Part shown: positions 7,259 to 15,631 of the stretch, one piece after another | Layout of the letters: every line of letters starts with the position of its first letter | Position numbering within the stretch: the first letter of the stretch is position 1 | NCBI GenBank assembly: GCA_002409995.1 | Contig: DHOR01000004.1 | Span: forward strand, 1,269-22,852 | Source of the DNA: Hungatella sp. UBA5385 | Lineage (GTDB): Bacteria > Bacillota > Clostridia > Lachnospirales > Lachnospiraceae | Reading direction: 5' to 3' | DNA: 21,584 bases | Notes under the pieces: model-generated | The model's input: the letters and a program-made list of their open reading frames with translations, nothing else | Database searches by the model: none | Told to the model about the DNA's origin: nothing | Translations under genes and position numbers: made by a program

Positions 7259-8671
7259 TTATACTGGATAAGCTTTATTGGTCTTATCTGCAAAGGCAGT
7301 ATCCACTCCGGTCTGCTGAGCAGCTCTGTACTCAAAGAAATCCTTTGCAACGTTAGGGAACAGGGCATAGGATAATACATCCTCATCCTGCTGCTTCCAC
7401 TGTGCACATTCTTTCTCAAGCTGAGGAAGCTGTGGTTTAATTAAATCTGCCGGGCGGCAGGTAATCGGTGTTTCGTTGCCTACAATCTTCTTCTGTATCT
7501 CAGGATTAAATGGCTTTACAGTCTGTCCGAATTCACCCAGAAGCATCTTCTTAGTTTCCTTTGTTACCATACGGTAGCGTTCACCGCTGATTACATTAAG
7601 AACTGCCTGTGTTCCAACGATCTGAGAGGATGGAGTAACCAGAGGCGGATCACCAAAGTCTTTTCTAACTCTTGGAACTTCCTCTAATACCTGCTGGTAC
7701 TTGTCTTCCTGTCCTGCTTCCTTTAACTGGCTTACAAGATTGGATAACATGCCGCCTGGTACCTGATACTGTAAAGTTCTGATATCAACACCCAGTACCT
7801 TAGGATTGAGAAGCCCGCTCTTTAAAGCTTCTTCACGGATAGGCTGGAAATACTCAGTGATTTCTGCCAGAAGCTTCTGGTCAAATCCTGTATCATAAGG
7901 AGTACCACGGAAGGTTTCCACCATAACCTCTGTTGCAGGCTGGCTGGTTCCAAGTGCAAGTGGTGACATAGCTGTATCTAAAATATCACAGCCTGCCTCC
8001 ACTGCCTTTAAGTAGGTCATGGAAGCTACACCTGAGGTATAATGAGTATGAAGGTCAATTGGAAGTTTTGTGGATTCCTTTAATGCTCCTACCAGCTCCT
8101 CTGCCTTATAAGGTGTGAGAAGACCTGCCATATCCTTAATACAAATGGAATCAGCGCCCATATCTTCTATCTTCTTAGCAATATTCTTCCAATAATCCAA
8201 TGTATAGGCATCACCCAGAGTATAACATAAAGCTACCTGAGCATGTCCCTTTTCTTTGTTACATGCCTTAACCGCAGTCTCTAAGTTGCGGATATCATTG
8301 AGGCAGTCAAATATACGGATAATATCAATACCATTTGCCAGTGATTTCTGTACAAAATACTCTACAACATCATCAGCATAGTGATTGTAACCCAGAATAT
8401 TCTGTCCACGGAATAACATCTGCAGCTTAGTATTCTTAAATCCGTCTCTTAACTTTCTCAGTCTGATCCATGGATCTTCCTTTAAGAAACGAAGGCAGGA
8501 ATCAAATGTAGCTCCACCCCAGCACTCTACTGCGTGATAGCCGACTTTGTCCATTTTATCAACAATCGGAAGCATCTGCTCCGTTGTCATTCTTGTAGCA
8601 AGCAAAGACTGATGGGCATCACGAAGGACTGTCTCTACAATCTTAACCGGCTTTTTCTCTATCTCTGCCAT
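7259..8671 (-). CDS. Carboxyltransferase subunit, oxaloacetate decarboxylase alpha / pyruvate carboxylase B / transcarboxylase 5S type
   Basis: A 470-residue soluble protein of the HMGL-like TIM-barrel carboxyltransferase family. Landmarks are ETVLRDAHQSLLATRM (13-28), VECWGGATFD, the metal ligand region DLHTHYTSG and the conserved barrel Lys in ICIKDMAGLL. The lysine in that motif is the one carbamylated in this family. It ends after the conserved PYC_OADA region and has no biotin domain of its own; the carrier is the separate gene just upstream. The family moves CO2 between biotin and pyruvate/oxaloacetate. The start has TAGGAGG. It is the last gene of a four-gene operon and is followed by a terminator. 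With the CoA-type carboxyltransferase at the operon head, a transcarboxylase-like role is possible; oxaloacetate decarboxylation is the alternative. Confidence 0.88.
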   Translation of the reverse strand: MAEIEKKPVKIVETVLRDAHQSLLATRMTTEQMLPIVDKMDKVGYHAVECWGGATFDSCLRFLKEDPWIRLRKLRDGFKNTKLQMLFRGQNILGYNHYADDVVEYFVQKSLANGIDIIRIFDCLNDIRNLETAVKACNKEKGHAQVALCYTLGDAYTLDYWKNIAKKIEDMGADSICIKDMAGLLTPYKAEELVGALKESTKLPIDLHTHYTSGVASMTYLKAVEAGCDILDTAMSPLALGTSQPATEVMVETFRGTPYDTGFDQKLLAEITEYFQPIREEALKSGLLNPKVLGVDIRTLQYQVPGGMLSNLVSQLKEAGQEDKYQQVLEEVPRVRKDFGDPPLVTPSSQIVGTQAVLNVISGERYRMVTKETKKMLLGEFGQTVKPFNPEIQKKIVGNETPITCRPADLIKPQLPQLEKECAQWKQQDEDVLSYALFPNVAKDFFEYRAAQQTGVDTAFADKTNKAYPV

Positions 8672-8714
8672 TGTCTTACCTCCTAATATTTATTAACGGG
8701 AAACAAAACTCTTA

Positions 8715-9173
8715 TTAGCCTATGGTAATTAAAGTTGCTCCGGTTTCAACGTTCTCACCTGATGCAACATTGATGCTTGCTACTGTACCATCTTCCGGTG
8801 CTACAATCTCATTCTCCATCTTCATTGCTTCCAGAATAACAACAACATCACCCTTTTTAACTGCCTGACCTGCATTAACCTTGATTCCTAATACCTTACC
8901 TGGCATTGGTGCATCTACAGTAATAGAACCTGCTGATGGTGCTGCTGCCACTGGAGCAGGAGCAGGTGCTGCCGGTGCTGCTGCCACTGGGGCTGGAGCT
9001 GGTGCTGGAGCTGCTACTGGAGCTGGTGCTGCCACTGGAGCTGGTGCTGCTACTGGTGCAGGTGCTACTGGAGCTGGCGCTACTGCTACTGGAGCTGCTG
9101 CTCTTCCGGTAAATCCTTCTTCTACGGTTACTTCATAAACATTACCATTCACTGTAATTGTATAATTCTTCAT
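8715..9173 (-). CDS. Biotin carboxyl carrier protein with Ala/Pro-rich linker
   Basis: A 152-residue carrier. A short N-terminal strand region (1-22) is followed by a long Ala/Pro/Val linker (about 24-80) and a biotinyl domain (about 83-152) with the EAMKMENEI motif; Lys118 is the biotin attachment site. It resembles the 1.3S subunit of transcarboxylase and the carriers of Na+-linked decarboxylases, and should shuttle carboxyl groups between the two carboxyltransferases coded on either side. It lies 17 bases after the OadG-like gene and 43 bases before the OadA-like gene. AGGAGG precedes the start. The linker is built from near-identical DNA repeats and probably varies in length between strains. 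Confidence 0.92.
   Translation of the reverse strand: MKNYTITVNGNVYEVTVEEGFTGRAAAPVAVAPAPVAPAPVAAPAPVAAPAPVAAPAPAPAPVAAAPAAPAPAPVAAAPSAGSITVDAPMPGKVLGIKVNAGQAVKKGDVVVILEAMKMENEIVAPEDGTVASINVASGENVETGATLITIG
8938..9108 (-). repeat. In-frame repeats coding the Ala/Pro linker of the biotin carrier
   Basis: Degenerate tandem units close to GGAGCTGGTGCTGCTACT (18 bp on the plus strand) code for repeated PAPVAA blocks on the minus strand. The period is a multiple of three, so copy-number change keeps the frame. Confidence 0.75.
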
Positions 9174-9190
9174 GATAATAATCCTCCTGA

Positions 9191-9982
9191 TTAATTAGCT
9201 TTTTTCCAATTGTTTCCCGGTGCCCGCTTGATAGAACGTACTACAAGTCCTTCTGGAGAGCCTCCCGTAGATGCAGCAATTGCTGCTGTAATGACTGCTA
9301 CAAGTTCCAGATCATTCGTTAAATTTTCCACTGGTACAGACTGTGTCACTGGCTGTACTGCTACCGGTGCAGCGGCTTGAGGTACGTAACCCTGTACGCC
9401 TTCCGCTTCCCTGCCTGATTCTTTAACACTCTTATATTTATTAAGAGTATACAGGCTCACTACAATCATAATAATATTTAATACAATCAATACATTGACT
9501 GCCATTTTTCCCATCCTTTCCCCTGTGGTATATTCTGGTACAAAGGATACGCTGGTCACCTTCGTAATCTCGGGATCCATTGTAATGATGAATTTTACCG
9601 GTCTCTTTTCAAATTCCACATCTATTGCAGCAGTGTATCCGCCGTCAACTGCTTCCACAGTTACACCGTCTTTCACCGATACAAATGCCCCCAGCTCTCC
9701 ACGGACCTCCATCCAGGAATCAATTCCAACAGCCAGACCTGCCAGCGCTTCCTCAGCCTTCATCTGTTCCTTGGCAGATGTTATCTGGTTTTCTGGAATA
9801 CTGAAATAGAAACTAAGAAAGTAGGCAGGTAGCTGTTCCATCTCAGACTGAATCTGGGCATCCACTGCAATCACAGCCCCTTCTCCGGCGCTGCGGGTTT
9901 CAGCCTTACTGGTGGTAGACAATGAAAAGAGGCATAAAGCCATACATAGTCCCGTTACTGCTCGTTTCAGATTCTTATTCAT
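9191..9982 (-). CDS. OadG-like membrane subunit with an extra exported N-terminal domain
   Basis: 263 residues: signal peptide (about 1-27), an extracytoplasmic domain of about 125 residues (30-155), one membrane span (about 159-181), an Ala/Pro/Val-rich cytoplasmic linker (about 196-220) and a C-terminal segment (224-261, with LVAVITAAIAAS and SPEGLVVRSIKR then NNWKKA) that matches the OadG signature. Classical OadG subunits are much shorter and hold the decarboxylase complex to the membrane. The extra outer domain resembles small DUF3887-like domains, but this is uncertain. It lies 17 bases after the carboxyltransferase and 17 bases before the biotin carrier, so the complex is probably membrane-tethered. 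No beta (pump) subunit is in the operon. Confidence 0.82.
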   Translation of the reverse strand: MNKNLKRAVTGLCMALCLFSLSTTSKAETRSAGEGAVIAVDAQIQSEMEQLPAYFLSFYFSIPENQITSAKEQMKAEEALAGLAVGIDSWMEVRGELGAFVSVKDGVTVEAVDGGYTAAIDVEFEKRPVKFIITMDPEITKVTSVSFVPEYTTGERMGKMAVNVLIVLNIIMIVVSLYTLNKYKSVKESGREAEGVQGYVPQAAAPVAVQPVTQSVPVENLTNDLELVAVITAAIAASTGGSPEGLVVRSIKRAPGNNWKKAN

Positions 9983-9999
9983 ATACCTGTCACCTCAAT

Positions 10000-11454
10000 C
10001 TATATTGTGCCATGTTTTTTCGCTGGAAGATCCTCTCTCTTAGTAAACAGCATCTCAAATGCAGCAATTACACGTGGTCTTGTATCGCTGGCATTTATAA
10101 TGTCATCCACATATCCTCTCTTTGCAGCAGCAAGAGCACTGGACTGAAGCTGACGGTAAGACTCAGCCTTCTCTTTGATCAGTCCCACTGTATCCTCTGC
10201 TTTTTCGATCTCATCTGCATACATGATTTTTGCTGCTTCTGCTGCATCCATCATGCCAATAGAGGCTGCCTGCCAGGCATATACAATATCTGCGCCTATA
10301 GACTTGCTGTTCATCGTCAGATAAGCAGTTCCTATTGCCTGTCCTACAATAACAGATACCTTTGGCACTGTAGCATTGGCAAATGCATAAGTAAGCTTGG
10401 CAGCTGCCTTAGCAATCTTCTTCTCAGAACACTTTGTGGCCTTATATCCTTTTACATTAACAAGTGTTAAAACGGGAATATCAAATGCATCACAGAAATT
10501 TACAAACTCCGCTGCCTTTGTGCAGCCAACGGCTGTAAGAAGAGCATCGTATTCTGCAGTCTTCACTCCGCTTTCATCATAGGTCTCTGTGCGGTTAGCA
10601 ACACAGCCTACAGTCATTCCGTTGAGACGAATAAATCCTGTTGCTACAGATGGCGCATAGTCCTTCTTCATTTCCATGAAAAAATTATTATCAGAAATCT
10701 GAGTCAATGCAATACCGGTATCTCCTGCATAATTTGCAAGATCTGCACTGATCCGGTTTAAATCGTCATTGCACTCATCATAAGACATGTCATCTTCATT
10801 ATTAGCAGGTAAAATTGAAACAAGAGTGCGGATTCCGTTTATCACTTCTTCCTCATCTCCTGTAAAATCTACAGAACCTGCTTCCTTACTCTGAAATTCA
10901 GCAGAAGATGTATCACACTTTCCTGTGTAATTACCTTCTATTGCATTAGGTGAGTTGACAAATAGTTTCCCTTTGGCTGTTTCCATAAATGTAAAATCTG
11001 CCATAGCTGAAGAAACTGCCATTCCTCCACCGCAGGTACCAAAGATTGCCATAATCTGGGGTATCACACCGGATGCCAATGCCTGGCTCACATAAAGCTT
11101 ACCAAATCCATCAAGAGCATCTGTTGCTTCCTGAAGCCTTAGTCCCGCACAATCTGCAAGACCAATAACAGGAGCACCCATCTTCATAGCCATACTATAA
11201 AGATTGGCGATTTTCTTAGCATGCATTTCACCAACAGAGCCGCCAAGTACTGTAGCATCCTGGCTGTACACATAAACAAGGTTTCCTTCAATCGTACCAT
11301 ACCCGGTTATGACACCATCTGCTGGAGTTTCCTTAGCTGTCATGTTAAAGTCTGTATTCCTGGCAGTAACATAACCACCGACTTCAACAAAACTGTTGTC
11401 ATCAAGCAACGCTTGTATTCTGCTGCCTGCTGATGTCTGAGTTGAATTACTCAT
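10000..11454 (-). CDS. CoA-type carboxyl transferase (MmdA / PccB / transcarboxylase 12S family)
   Basis: The start is set at the ATG giving MSNSTQ (484 residues), because GGAGG lies eight bases before it; an ATG five codons earlier overlaps that site. It is a two-lobed crotonase-fold carboxyltransferase: GTCGGGMAVSSAMADF supplies the first oxyanion hole, and VGQAIGTAYLTMNSK with DIVYAWQAASIGMMD the second. The family transfers CO2 between carboxybiotin and an acyl-CoA such as propionyl-CoA/methylmalonyl-CoA, or acts in glutaconyl-CoA decarboxylation. It is somewhat shorter than propionyl-CoA carboxylase beta (about 510-530). It heads the operon with OadG-like, biotin carrier and OadA-like genes. 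The substrate cannot be fixed from sequence alone. Confidence 0.88.
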   Translation of the reverse strand: MSNSTQTSAGSRIQALLDDNSFVEVGGYVTARNTDFNMTAKETPADGVITGYGTIEGNLVYVYSQDATVLGGSVGEMHAKKIANLYSMAMKMGAPVIGLADCAGLRLQEATDALDGFGKLYVSQALASGVIPQIMAIFGTCGGGMAVSSAMADFTFMETAKGKLFVNSPNAIEGNYTGKCDTSSAEFQSKEAGSVDFTGDEEEVINGIRTLVSILPANNEDDMSYDECNDDLNRISADLANYAGDTGIALTQISDNNFFMEMKKDYAPSVATGFIRLNGMTVGCVANRTETYDESGVKTAEYDALLTAVGCTKAAEFVNFCDAFDIPVLTLVNVKGYKATKCSEKKIAKAAAKLTYAFANATVPKVSVIVGQAIGTAYLTMNSKSIGADIVYAWQAASIGMMDAAEAAKIMYADEIEKAEDTVGLIKEKAESYRQLQSSALAAAKRGYVDDIINASDTRPRVIAAFEMLFTKREDLPAKKHGTI

Positions 11455-11545
11455 TTTGCAATCCTCCATTTTCTAAAATTTTACATAATTGTCATAAAAT
11501 TAACGCATATGTATTATAAAACAAAACCAATTTCTGCCGATTATA

Positions 11546-11574
11546 ATTGTATAATTATTTAGGATAAATTTCAA
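11546..11574 (-). promoter_or_regulatory. Sigma-A promoter of the carboxyltransferase operon
   Basis: Minus-strand -35 TTGAAA (11569-11574) and -10 TACAAT (11546-11551) with a 17-base spacer. This leaves a leader of about 85 bases before the start codon. Confidence 0.7.
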
Positions 11575-11583
11575 GGTGTTTTG

Positions 11584-11640
11584 ACAAAAAAGAACCTCTA
11601 ACTAGATATCTTTTACAAATACATAGCTGAGGTCCTTTTA
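11584..11640 (-). terminator. Rho-independent terminator of the lipoprotein gene
   Basis: Read on the minus strand, AAAAGGACCTC pairs with GAGGTTCTTTT (one G-T pair) around a partly self-paired loop, and is followed by a T run. It lies about 40 bases past the lipoprotein stop. Confidence 0.7.
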
Positions 11641-11677
11641 TTCGTTATTATAAATAGCACAAAAAATTACAGAATCT

Positions 11678-12289
11678 TCATTGATGAATTTCTATAATTC
11701 CATAGTTTCCTTTTGATAATTCTTTGAATACAATCTCGATTCCTTCTTCTCCCATAATAACTTTGCTGCCCGTTTCTTCCAGAACTGCTGTATCCACAGT
11801 GGCAATCATTAACATTAAGTTATCACCGAAAATCTGATCAGGATTCTGCTTCATCAGAGTATCCGGGTCGGTTATCTCAAGGGGTTCTCCATCGGTTGCA
11901 TCAATAGTACATGGATAAACAAGGATCTCTCCCAAAGCTTCTAAATCTTTGTCTGCCACGATCTCCTGTATCCTCTCTGCAAATGCTTCAAAAGCATCTC
12001 TGGAATCGTTGGCACTTACCTTTTCCTCTGTCTCCTCCACATCAGCACCCGGACCTGCCTGTTCATCATCTTCAGTTTCAGCTTCTATATCCGAAAATCC
12101 TGCTGCAGCCAGTGGGGAGGTGGTATCATTAACCGTTTCTTCAATCACTTCTTCTGTCTCTGCCAAAGACTCTGCCACTGTAGTCACAACTTCCGTTGCT
12201 TCAGCTCCGGTGTCCTTTTTCCCACAGCCTGCTGCCAGTAATACTGACATAAGCCCCAGTATGCAGATAAGAACTAATTTTTTTCTCAT
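11678..12289 (-). CDS. Lipoprotein of unknown function
   Basis: 203 residues with a clear lipoprotein signal: basic MRKK, a hydrophobic core and the lipobox LAAGC with Cys22. A Glu/Thr-rich, strongly acidic linker (about 27-95) leads to a small domain (about 96-203) with the pattern DAFEAFAERIQEIVADKD. The domain reminds me of small NTF2-like or DUF3887-like folds, but I do not recognise a defined family. It should be tethered to the outer face of the membrane. It has its own promoter and terminator, so it is probably a single-gene unit, downstream of the YitT gene on the same strand. The function is unknown. Confidence 0.8.
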   Translation of the reverse strand: MRKKLVLICILGLMSVLLAAGCGKKDTGAEATEVVTTVAESLAETEEVIEETVNDTTSPLAAAGFSDIEAETEDDEQAGPGADVEETEEKVSANDSRDAFEAFAERIQEIVADKDLEALGEILVYPCTIDATDGEPLEITDPDTLMKQNPDQIFGDNLMLMIATVDTAVLEETGSKVIMGEEGIEIVFKELSKGNYGIIEIHQ

Positions 12290-12323
12290 CGTAATCCCTA
12301 CTTTCTTTTACTGCCTCGGGCAA

Positions 12324-12353
12324 AGTATAACACCGGTAAAACTCAAACGTCAA
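12324..12353 (-). promoter_or_regulatory. Extended -10 sigma-A promoter of the lipoprotein gene
   Basis: Minus-strand -35 TTGACG (12348-12353) and -10 TATACT (12324-12329), 18-base spacer, with TGT directly before the -10 (extended -10). Confidence 0.75.
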
Positions 12354-12418
12354 TAGAGTTTCCGAAACCGTAAACCTTAGTCATATTTTCGTAAGAAAAC
12401 AAACCGGATATTCATGGA

Positions 12419-13264
12419 TTATTTATATTCTTTATGAAGAGTGAAGCCACGGCCCCTGACTTCATTGACCTGGTTGATCACCATAAAGGTATCAGGATCA
12501 ATGTCAAGAACAAGGTCACTTAACCTGGGAAGCTCTCTTGCCGACACCACGGTCAGCACTGTATAGGACGACTTTCTCAAATGGCCTCCTTCACTGAGAA
12601 GAAGGGTTGTCCCTCTGTCGAGTTTACTCTGAATCATATGATTGATCTCTTCATATTTAGTGCTGATGATTTTCACCTGCATCTGATTGCGTCCAAGCAT
12701 TAAGACCTTATCAAGAACCATGGTGTAAAGCAGCACCAGAAGGACTCCGTAGAGAATCTGTTCCTTGCTGGAAAACAGCATCTGGGTCAGCAGTATCATG
12801 CAGTCAAAGACTGACATGGTAAGAGACACTGACAGGCCCATTTTCTTATTGAGGATGAGAGGTGGTATATCCATTCCGCCGGTGGATGCTCCGGCACGGA
12901 TTACCATTCCTATTCCCGCCCCTATTAACAGCCCTGCAAATACAGTGGCAAGCATCATATCTCCAGTTACCGGCACATTTCCAAACAGTCCTGTAAAAAC
13001 CCCTAATATAAATGGATAGTAAAATGTGCTGAGTATTGTGGTAATTGCAAAGGCTTTACCAAGAACAAAGGCACCTGCCAGAAACATGATCACATTAAAA
13101 ACAGCAACAAATGCTGATACTGGGATTCCAAACTGGTATTGGGCCACCAGAGCAAGTCCTGTTGTTCCGCCTGTAATAAGCCCATTGGGCAGTATAAAAA
13201 CAGAAACAGCCAGAGCATATAGTGTGTTTCCTGCAAGCACCGTAAGGATTTTTTTCAAATTCAT
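12419..13264 (-). CDS. YitT-family membrane protein (DUF161 + DUF2179)
   Basis: 281 residues with about six predicted membrane spans (roughly 7-28, 48-68, 72-92, 104-124, 147-164, 170-188) and a cytoplasmic C-terminal DUF2179-type domain (about 195-275) with DPDTFMVINQVNEVRGRGF, the usual ending of this family. Family landmarks LPNGLITGGTTGLAL and GASTGGMDIPPLIL are present. The transported substrate of YitT proteins is not established. It lies 38 bases downstream of the tyrosine phosphatase and may share its transcript. A second YitT paralog, only moderately similar, is at 17005-17892. Confidence 0.88.
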   Translation of the reverse strand: MNLKKILTVLAGNTLYALAVSVFILPNGLITGGTTGLALVAQYQFGIPVSAFVAVFNVIMFLAGAFVLGKAFAITTILSTFYYPFILGVFTGLFGNVPVTGDMMLATVFAGLLIGAGIGMVIRAGASTGGMDIPPLILNKKMGLSVSLTMSVFDCMILLTQMLFSSKEQILYGVLLVLLYTMVLDKVLMLGRNQMQVKIISTKYEEINHMIQSKLDRGTTLLLSEGGHLRKSSYTVLTVVSARELPRLSDLVLDIDPDTFMVINQVNEVRGRGFTLHKEYK

Positions 13265-13302
13265 AATAGAGCTTCCTTTCTTACCATTACAAAAACAGCT
13301 GA

Positions 13303-14163
13303 TTAAACTGTTTCTGTCAGAAAGCGTTTTTTCAGCAGCTCCTGCTTTTTAGGTGTTACTCCGATTACCTCACTTATATATGCTTCTACAGAACCGGCTC
13401 TTTTCTCCATTGCAGCAAATGCATGAAGTATATATTCTTTCTCAACTGTTAGAAGAGCACTGACACATTCCGCCAGTTTGGCATCACCATACTTCTCCAG
13501 AACTGCCGCTGCCACTTCCTTAGCATCTTCTGCTACATTATCATTGGTTTTCATATAGTCTGCAATCACAGTCTCTCTGTCAACACCAAGGGCAGTGAGT
13601 AGAAGGGCTGTTCCGATTCCCACTCTGTCCTTTCCTGCTGAACAATGCCATAATACCGCCCTGTCATCTGCTTCCAGCAAATGATCAAAAAATCTTCCGT
13701 ATCCCTTCACTGCATAATCATTGGTCACCAGAGATTCATAAACCTGATCAAGATAGCTTGTTGGTTTTCCTCCCAGATCAGATGCATGGTTGAAAATACT
13801 TGCTATAGCATCATTCTCATCCTTGTCTTCTCCCTCTTTTTCTTCAAAGGTGACTCCAACTGTCTCTTCATCAAGTATTGGATTGAATATATTAACAACA
13901 CCTGCAATTTCAGGATCAGGCTTCTGCTTCCGCTCCACTTCTGTTCTGAAATCAACGATGGTTCCAAGCTTGTATTCCTCTGTTAAAATCCTTAAGTCCT
14001 CTTCTGTAGCATTAAACAGCGTGCCGCTGCGAAGAAGCTTCTTCGGTAAAATGGTCCGCTTATCTGCAGTCTGATAGCCCCCTAAATCTCTTGTATTAGA
14101 AAGTCCGTTCAGGGGAATCCGCCTTCCCGGGCAATTTATGATTTTATCTTCTACCTTTGTCAT
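13303..14163 (-). CDS. Tyrosine-protein phosphatase (PtpB/LipA-like)
   Basis: The start is set at the ATG giving MTKVED (286 residues), which has AGAGGAG eight bases upstream; an ATG 20 codons earlier has no ribosome site. The CX5R catalytic P-loop is HCSAGKDRVG with Cys174 and Arg180. The family's upstream motifs LSNTRDLGGY (about 21-30) and IVDFRTEVERKQKPD (about 69-83) are present, so this is the bacterial Y_phosphatase3 family of Mycobacterium PtpB and Listeria LipA. The Lys after Gly in the loop is typical of this group, which can also act on phosphoinositides. There is no signal peptide, so it is cytoplasmic unless exported by another route. The physiological substrate is unknown. Confidence 0.88.
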   Translation of the reverse strand: MTKVEDKIINCPGRRIPLNGLSNTRDLGGYQTADKRTILPKKLLRSGTLFNATEEDLRILTEEYKLGTIVDFRTEVERKQKPDPEIAGVVNIFNPILDEETVGVTFEEKEGEDKDENDAIASIFNHASDLGGKPTSYLDQVYESLVTNDYAVKGYGRFFDHLLEADDRAVLWHCSAGKDRVGIGTALLLTALGVDRETVIADYMKTNDNVAEDAKEVAAAVLEKYGDAKLAECVSALLTVEKEYILHAFAAMEKRAGSVEAYISEVIGVTPKKQELLKKRFLTETV

Positions 14164-14238
14164 GTGAATATCTCCTCTCTTTAATCTGTCAGTTATTTTG
14201 TAACATAAATACCAGTATATCATAATTAGGCTGATCCT

Positions 14239-14259
14239 AAAAGAGAGGAATTTCTTCCT
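14239..14259 (-). terminator. Short terminator-like hairpin after the D,D-carboxypeptidase
   Basis: Read on the minus strand, AGGAA-GAAA-TTCCT is followed by CTCTTTT, starting right at the stop codon. The stem is only 5 bp, so termination is probably partial and some readthrough into the phosphatase gene is possible. Confidence 0.45.
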
Positions 14260-15534
14260 TTACAGACCTGGCATAGTAAGATACAAGTCAATGACCTTTT
14301 GTACACACCACCCTGCAGACAGACGCTTTACGCCGGCAGCTGTATACACAGGATAGGTTTTAATAATCTGATCATTTAAGGTATATGTAATGGTGCCCAC
14401 AGACTGCCCTTTGGAAACAGGCGCAGTCAGGTAAGGAGACAGCTTTGTGGTAATCTCCACCGTTTCATCCTCTGCCAGCAGATAATTCAGGCTTTTTTCT
14501 TCTCCTGCTCCTATGGTACATGCCACAGTTACAGGTTCTCCCAAATTCCCTGTTGAGGAAATCCCCTTCTCCACCATAATATCCGGAAGCTGTTGTTCTT
14601 TGTATACATCCCTGATGTGATACCGCTCCAGCCCATAGTTAAACAGTTTTCTGGCATCTGTCCATTTATAGGTTTTATGAGGCGGCCAGCCACAGCCTAA
14701 CAGGGCAATGGTAAATACTCTTCCGTCATTTTCCAGAGCGCCCACGTAGGAGTAACCCGCCCCGCTTGTAAATCCTGTTTTACCGGAAAATGCACCTTCC
14801 ATCATGGAAAGAAGCGCATTGTGATTGGTACAGGAGAAGGAACGTTTCCCTTCCAGATCAGAGAAAAAATAATTCCGGGTCCCGGTTATTTTCAAAAATT
14901 CTTCTTTCACAGGGGATTGATTGATACAATAATTCATGATCCTGCTTAAATCGGCAGCAGTGGTGGAATGCTCTTTTATCTCACCATTTATCTCCTCTTT
15001 TGCATCCAGACCATTGGGAGTGATGAAATAAGTCTGTGTACAACCTAAATCTCTTGCCTTCTGATTCATCAGCTTAGCAAATCCCTCCTGACTTCCCCCT
15101 ATATGCTCTGCAATCATCATGGCAGCATCATTATGGGATTCCAGCATAAGGCTGTAAAGTAAATCCTCCAGATGAAAAGTTTCCCCCTCTCTCACTCCTA
15201 AGTGCACCTTGGGCTGGCTGGCAGCTTTTTTCGTTGCAGTTACTGTATCGGACAAGTTTCCAACCTCCAGAGCAAGAATACAGGTCATAATCTTGGTGGT
15301 GCTTGCCATTGGCCGCTGGATGGTTTCATTTTTCCCGTAGAGTATCCTGCCTGTTGATGCATCCATTAATACAGCTGACTGGGCATTCAGCTTTAGAGTA
15401 TCCTGAATCTGATTTTTCTGTTCTTCTGCTGTTATGGTTTCCCCGCCTGGTTCTCCATTTACTGTATCAACTCCCAAAGTGCAAAAAATGATAAGCAGTG
15501 TCAGCAACAGACCTGCGACTTGTCTCAATCTCAT
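14260..15534 (-). CDS. D-alanyl-D-alanine carboxypeptidase (PBP5/DacF type)
   Basis: 424 residues with a signal peptide (about 1-27) and a peptidase S11 domain with all three active-site motifs: STTK (Ser78, Lys81), SHN (133-135) and KTG (252-254). It should remove the terminal D-Ala from peptidoglycan stem peptides outside the membrane. The C-terminal PBP5-like domain (about 305-400) is followed by a segment (about 405-424, SAGWCVQKVIDLYLTMPGL) that could be the membrane-binding amphipathic helix of the family. The match is closest to the DacF/DacB group, often linked to sporulation in Clostridia, but I cannot assign which. It is divergent from the DNA polymerase gene. Confidence 0.9.
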   Translation of the reverse strand: MRLRQVAGLLLTLLIIFCTLGVDTVNGEPGGETITAEEQKNQIQDTLKLNAQSAVLMDASTGRILYGKNETIQRPMASTTKIMTCILALEVGNLSDTVTATKKAASQPKVHLGVREGETFHLEDLLYSLMLESHNDAAMMIAEHIGGSQEGFAKLMNQKARDLGCTQTYFITPNGLDAKEEINGEIKEHSTTAADLSRIMNYCINQSPVKEEFLKITGTRNYFFSDLEGKRSFSCTNHNALLSMMEGAFSGKTGFTSGAGYSYVGALENDGRVFTIALLGCGWPPHKTYKWTDARKLFNYGLERYHIRDVYKEQQLPDIMVEKGISSTGNLGEPVTVACTIGAGEEKSLNYLLAEDETVEITTKLSPYLTAPVSKGQSVGTITYTLNDQIIKTYPVYTAAGVKRLSAGWCVQKVIDLYLTMPGL

Positions 15535-15631
15535 AGAGCTGCCTTTTCCATAACTTTATTTTATCCTATTCCCTCTATTTTTCATTTATTCTCAGAAATC
15601 AGAGACAAAAGCGGAATCATGAAAATACTGC

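Noticed and set aside
8881..9138. Plus-strand open frame rich in Ala/Gly/Thr opposite the biotin carrier
   Set aside because: It is the antisense reading of the linker repeats; no start signal or family likeness.
15555..15575. Sporulation sigma-F/G-like -10 (GGATAAAATA) upstream of the D,D-carboxypeptidase
   Set aside because: The -10 fits the loose consensus, but no matching -35 is found at the proper distance, so the claim of forespore control is not supported.
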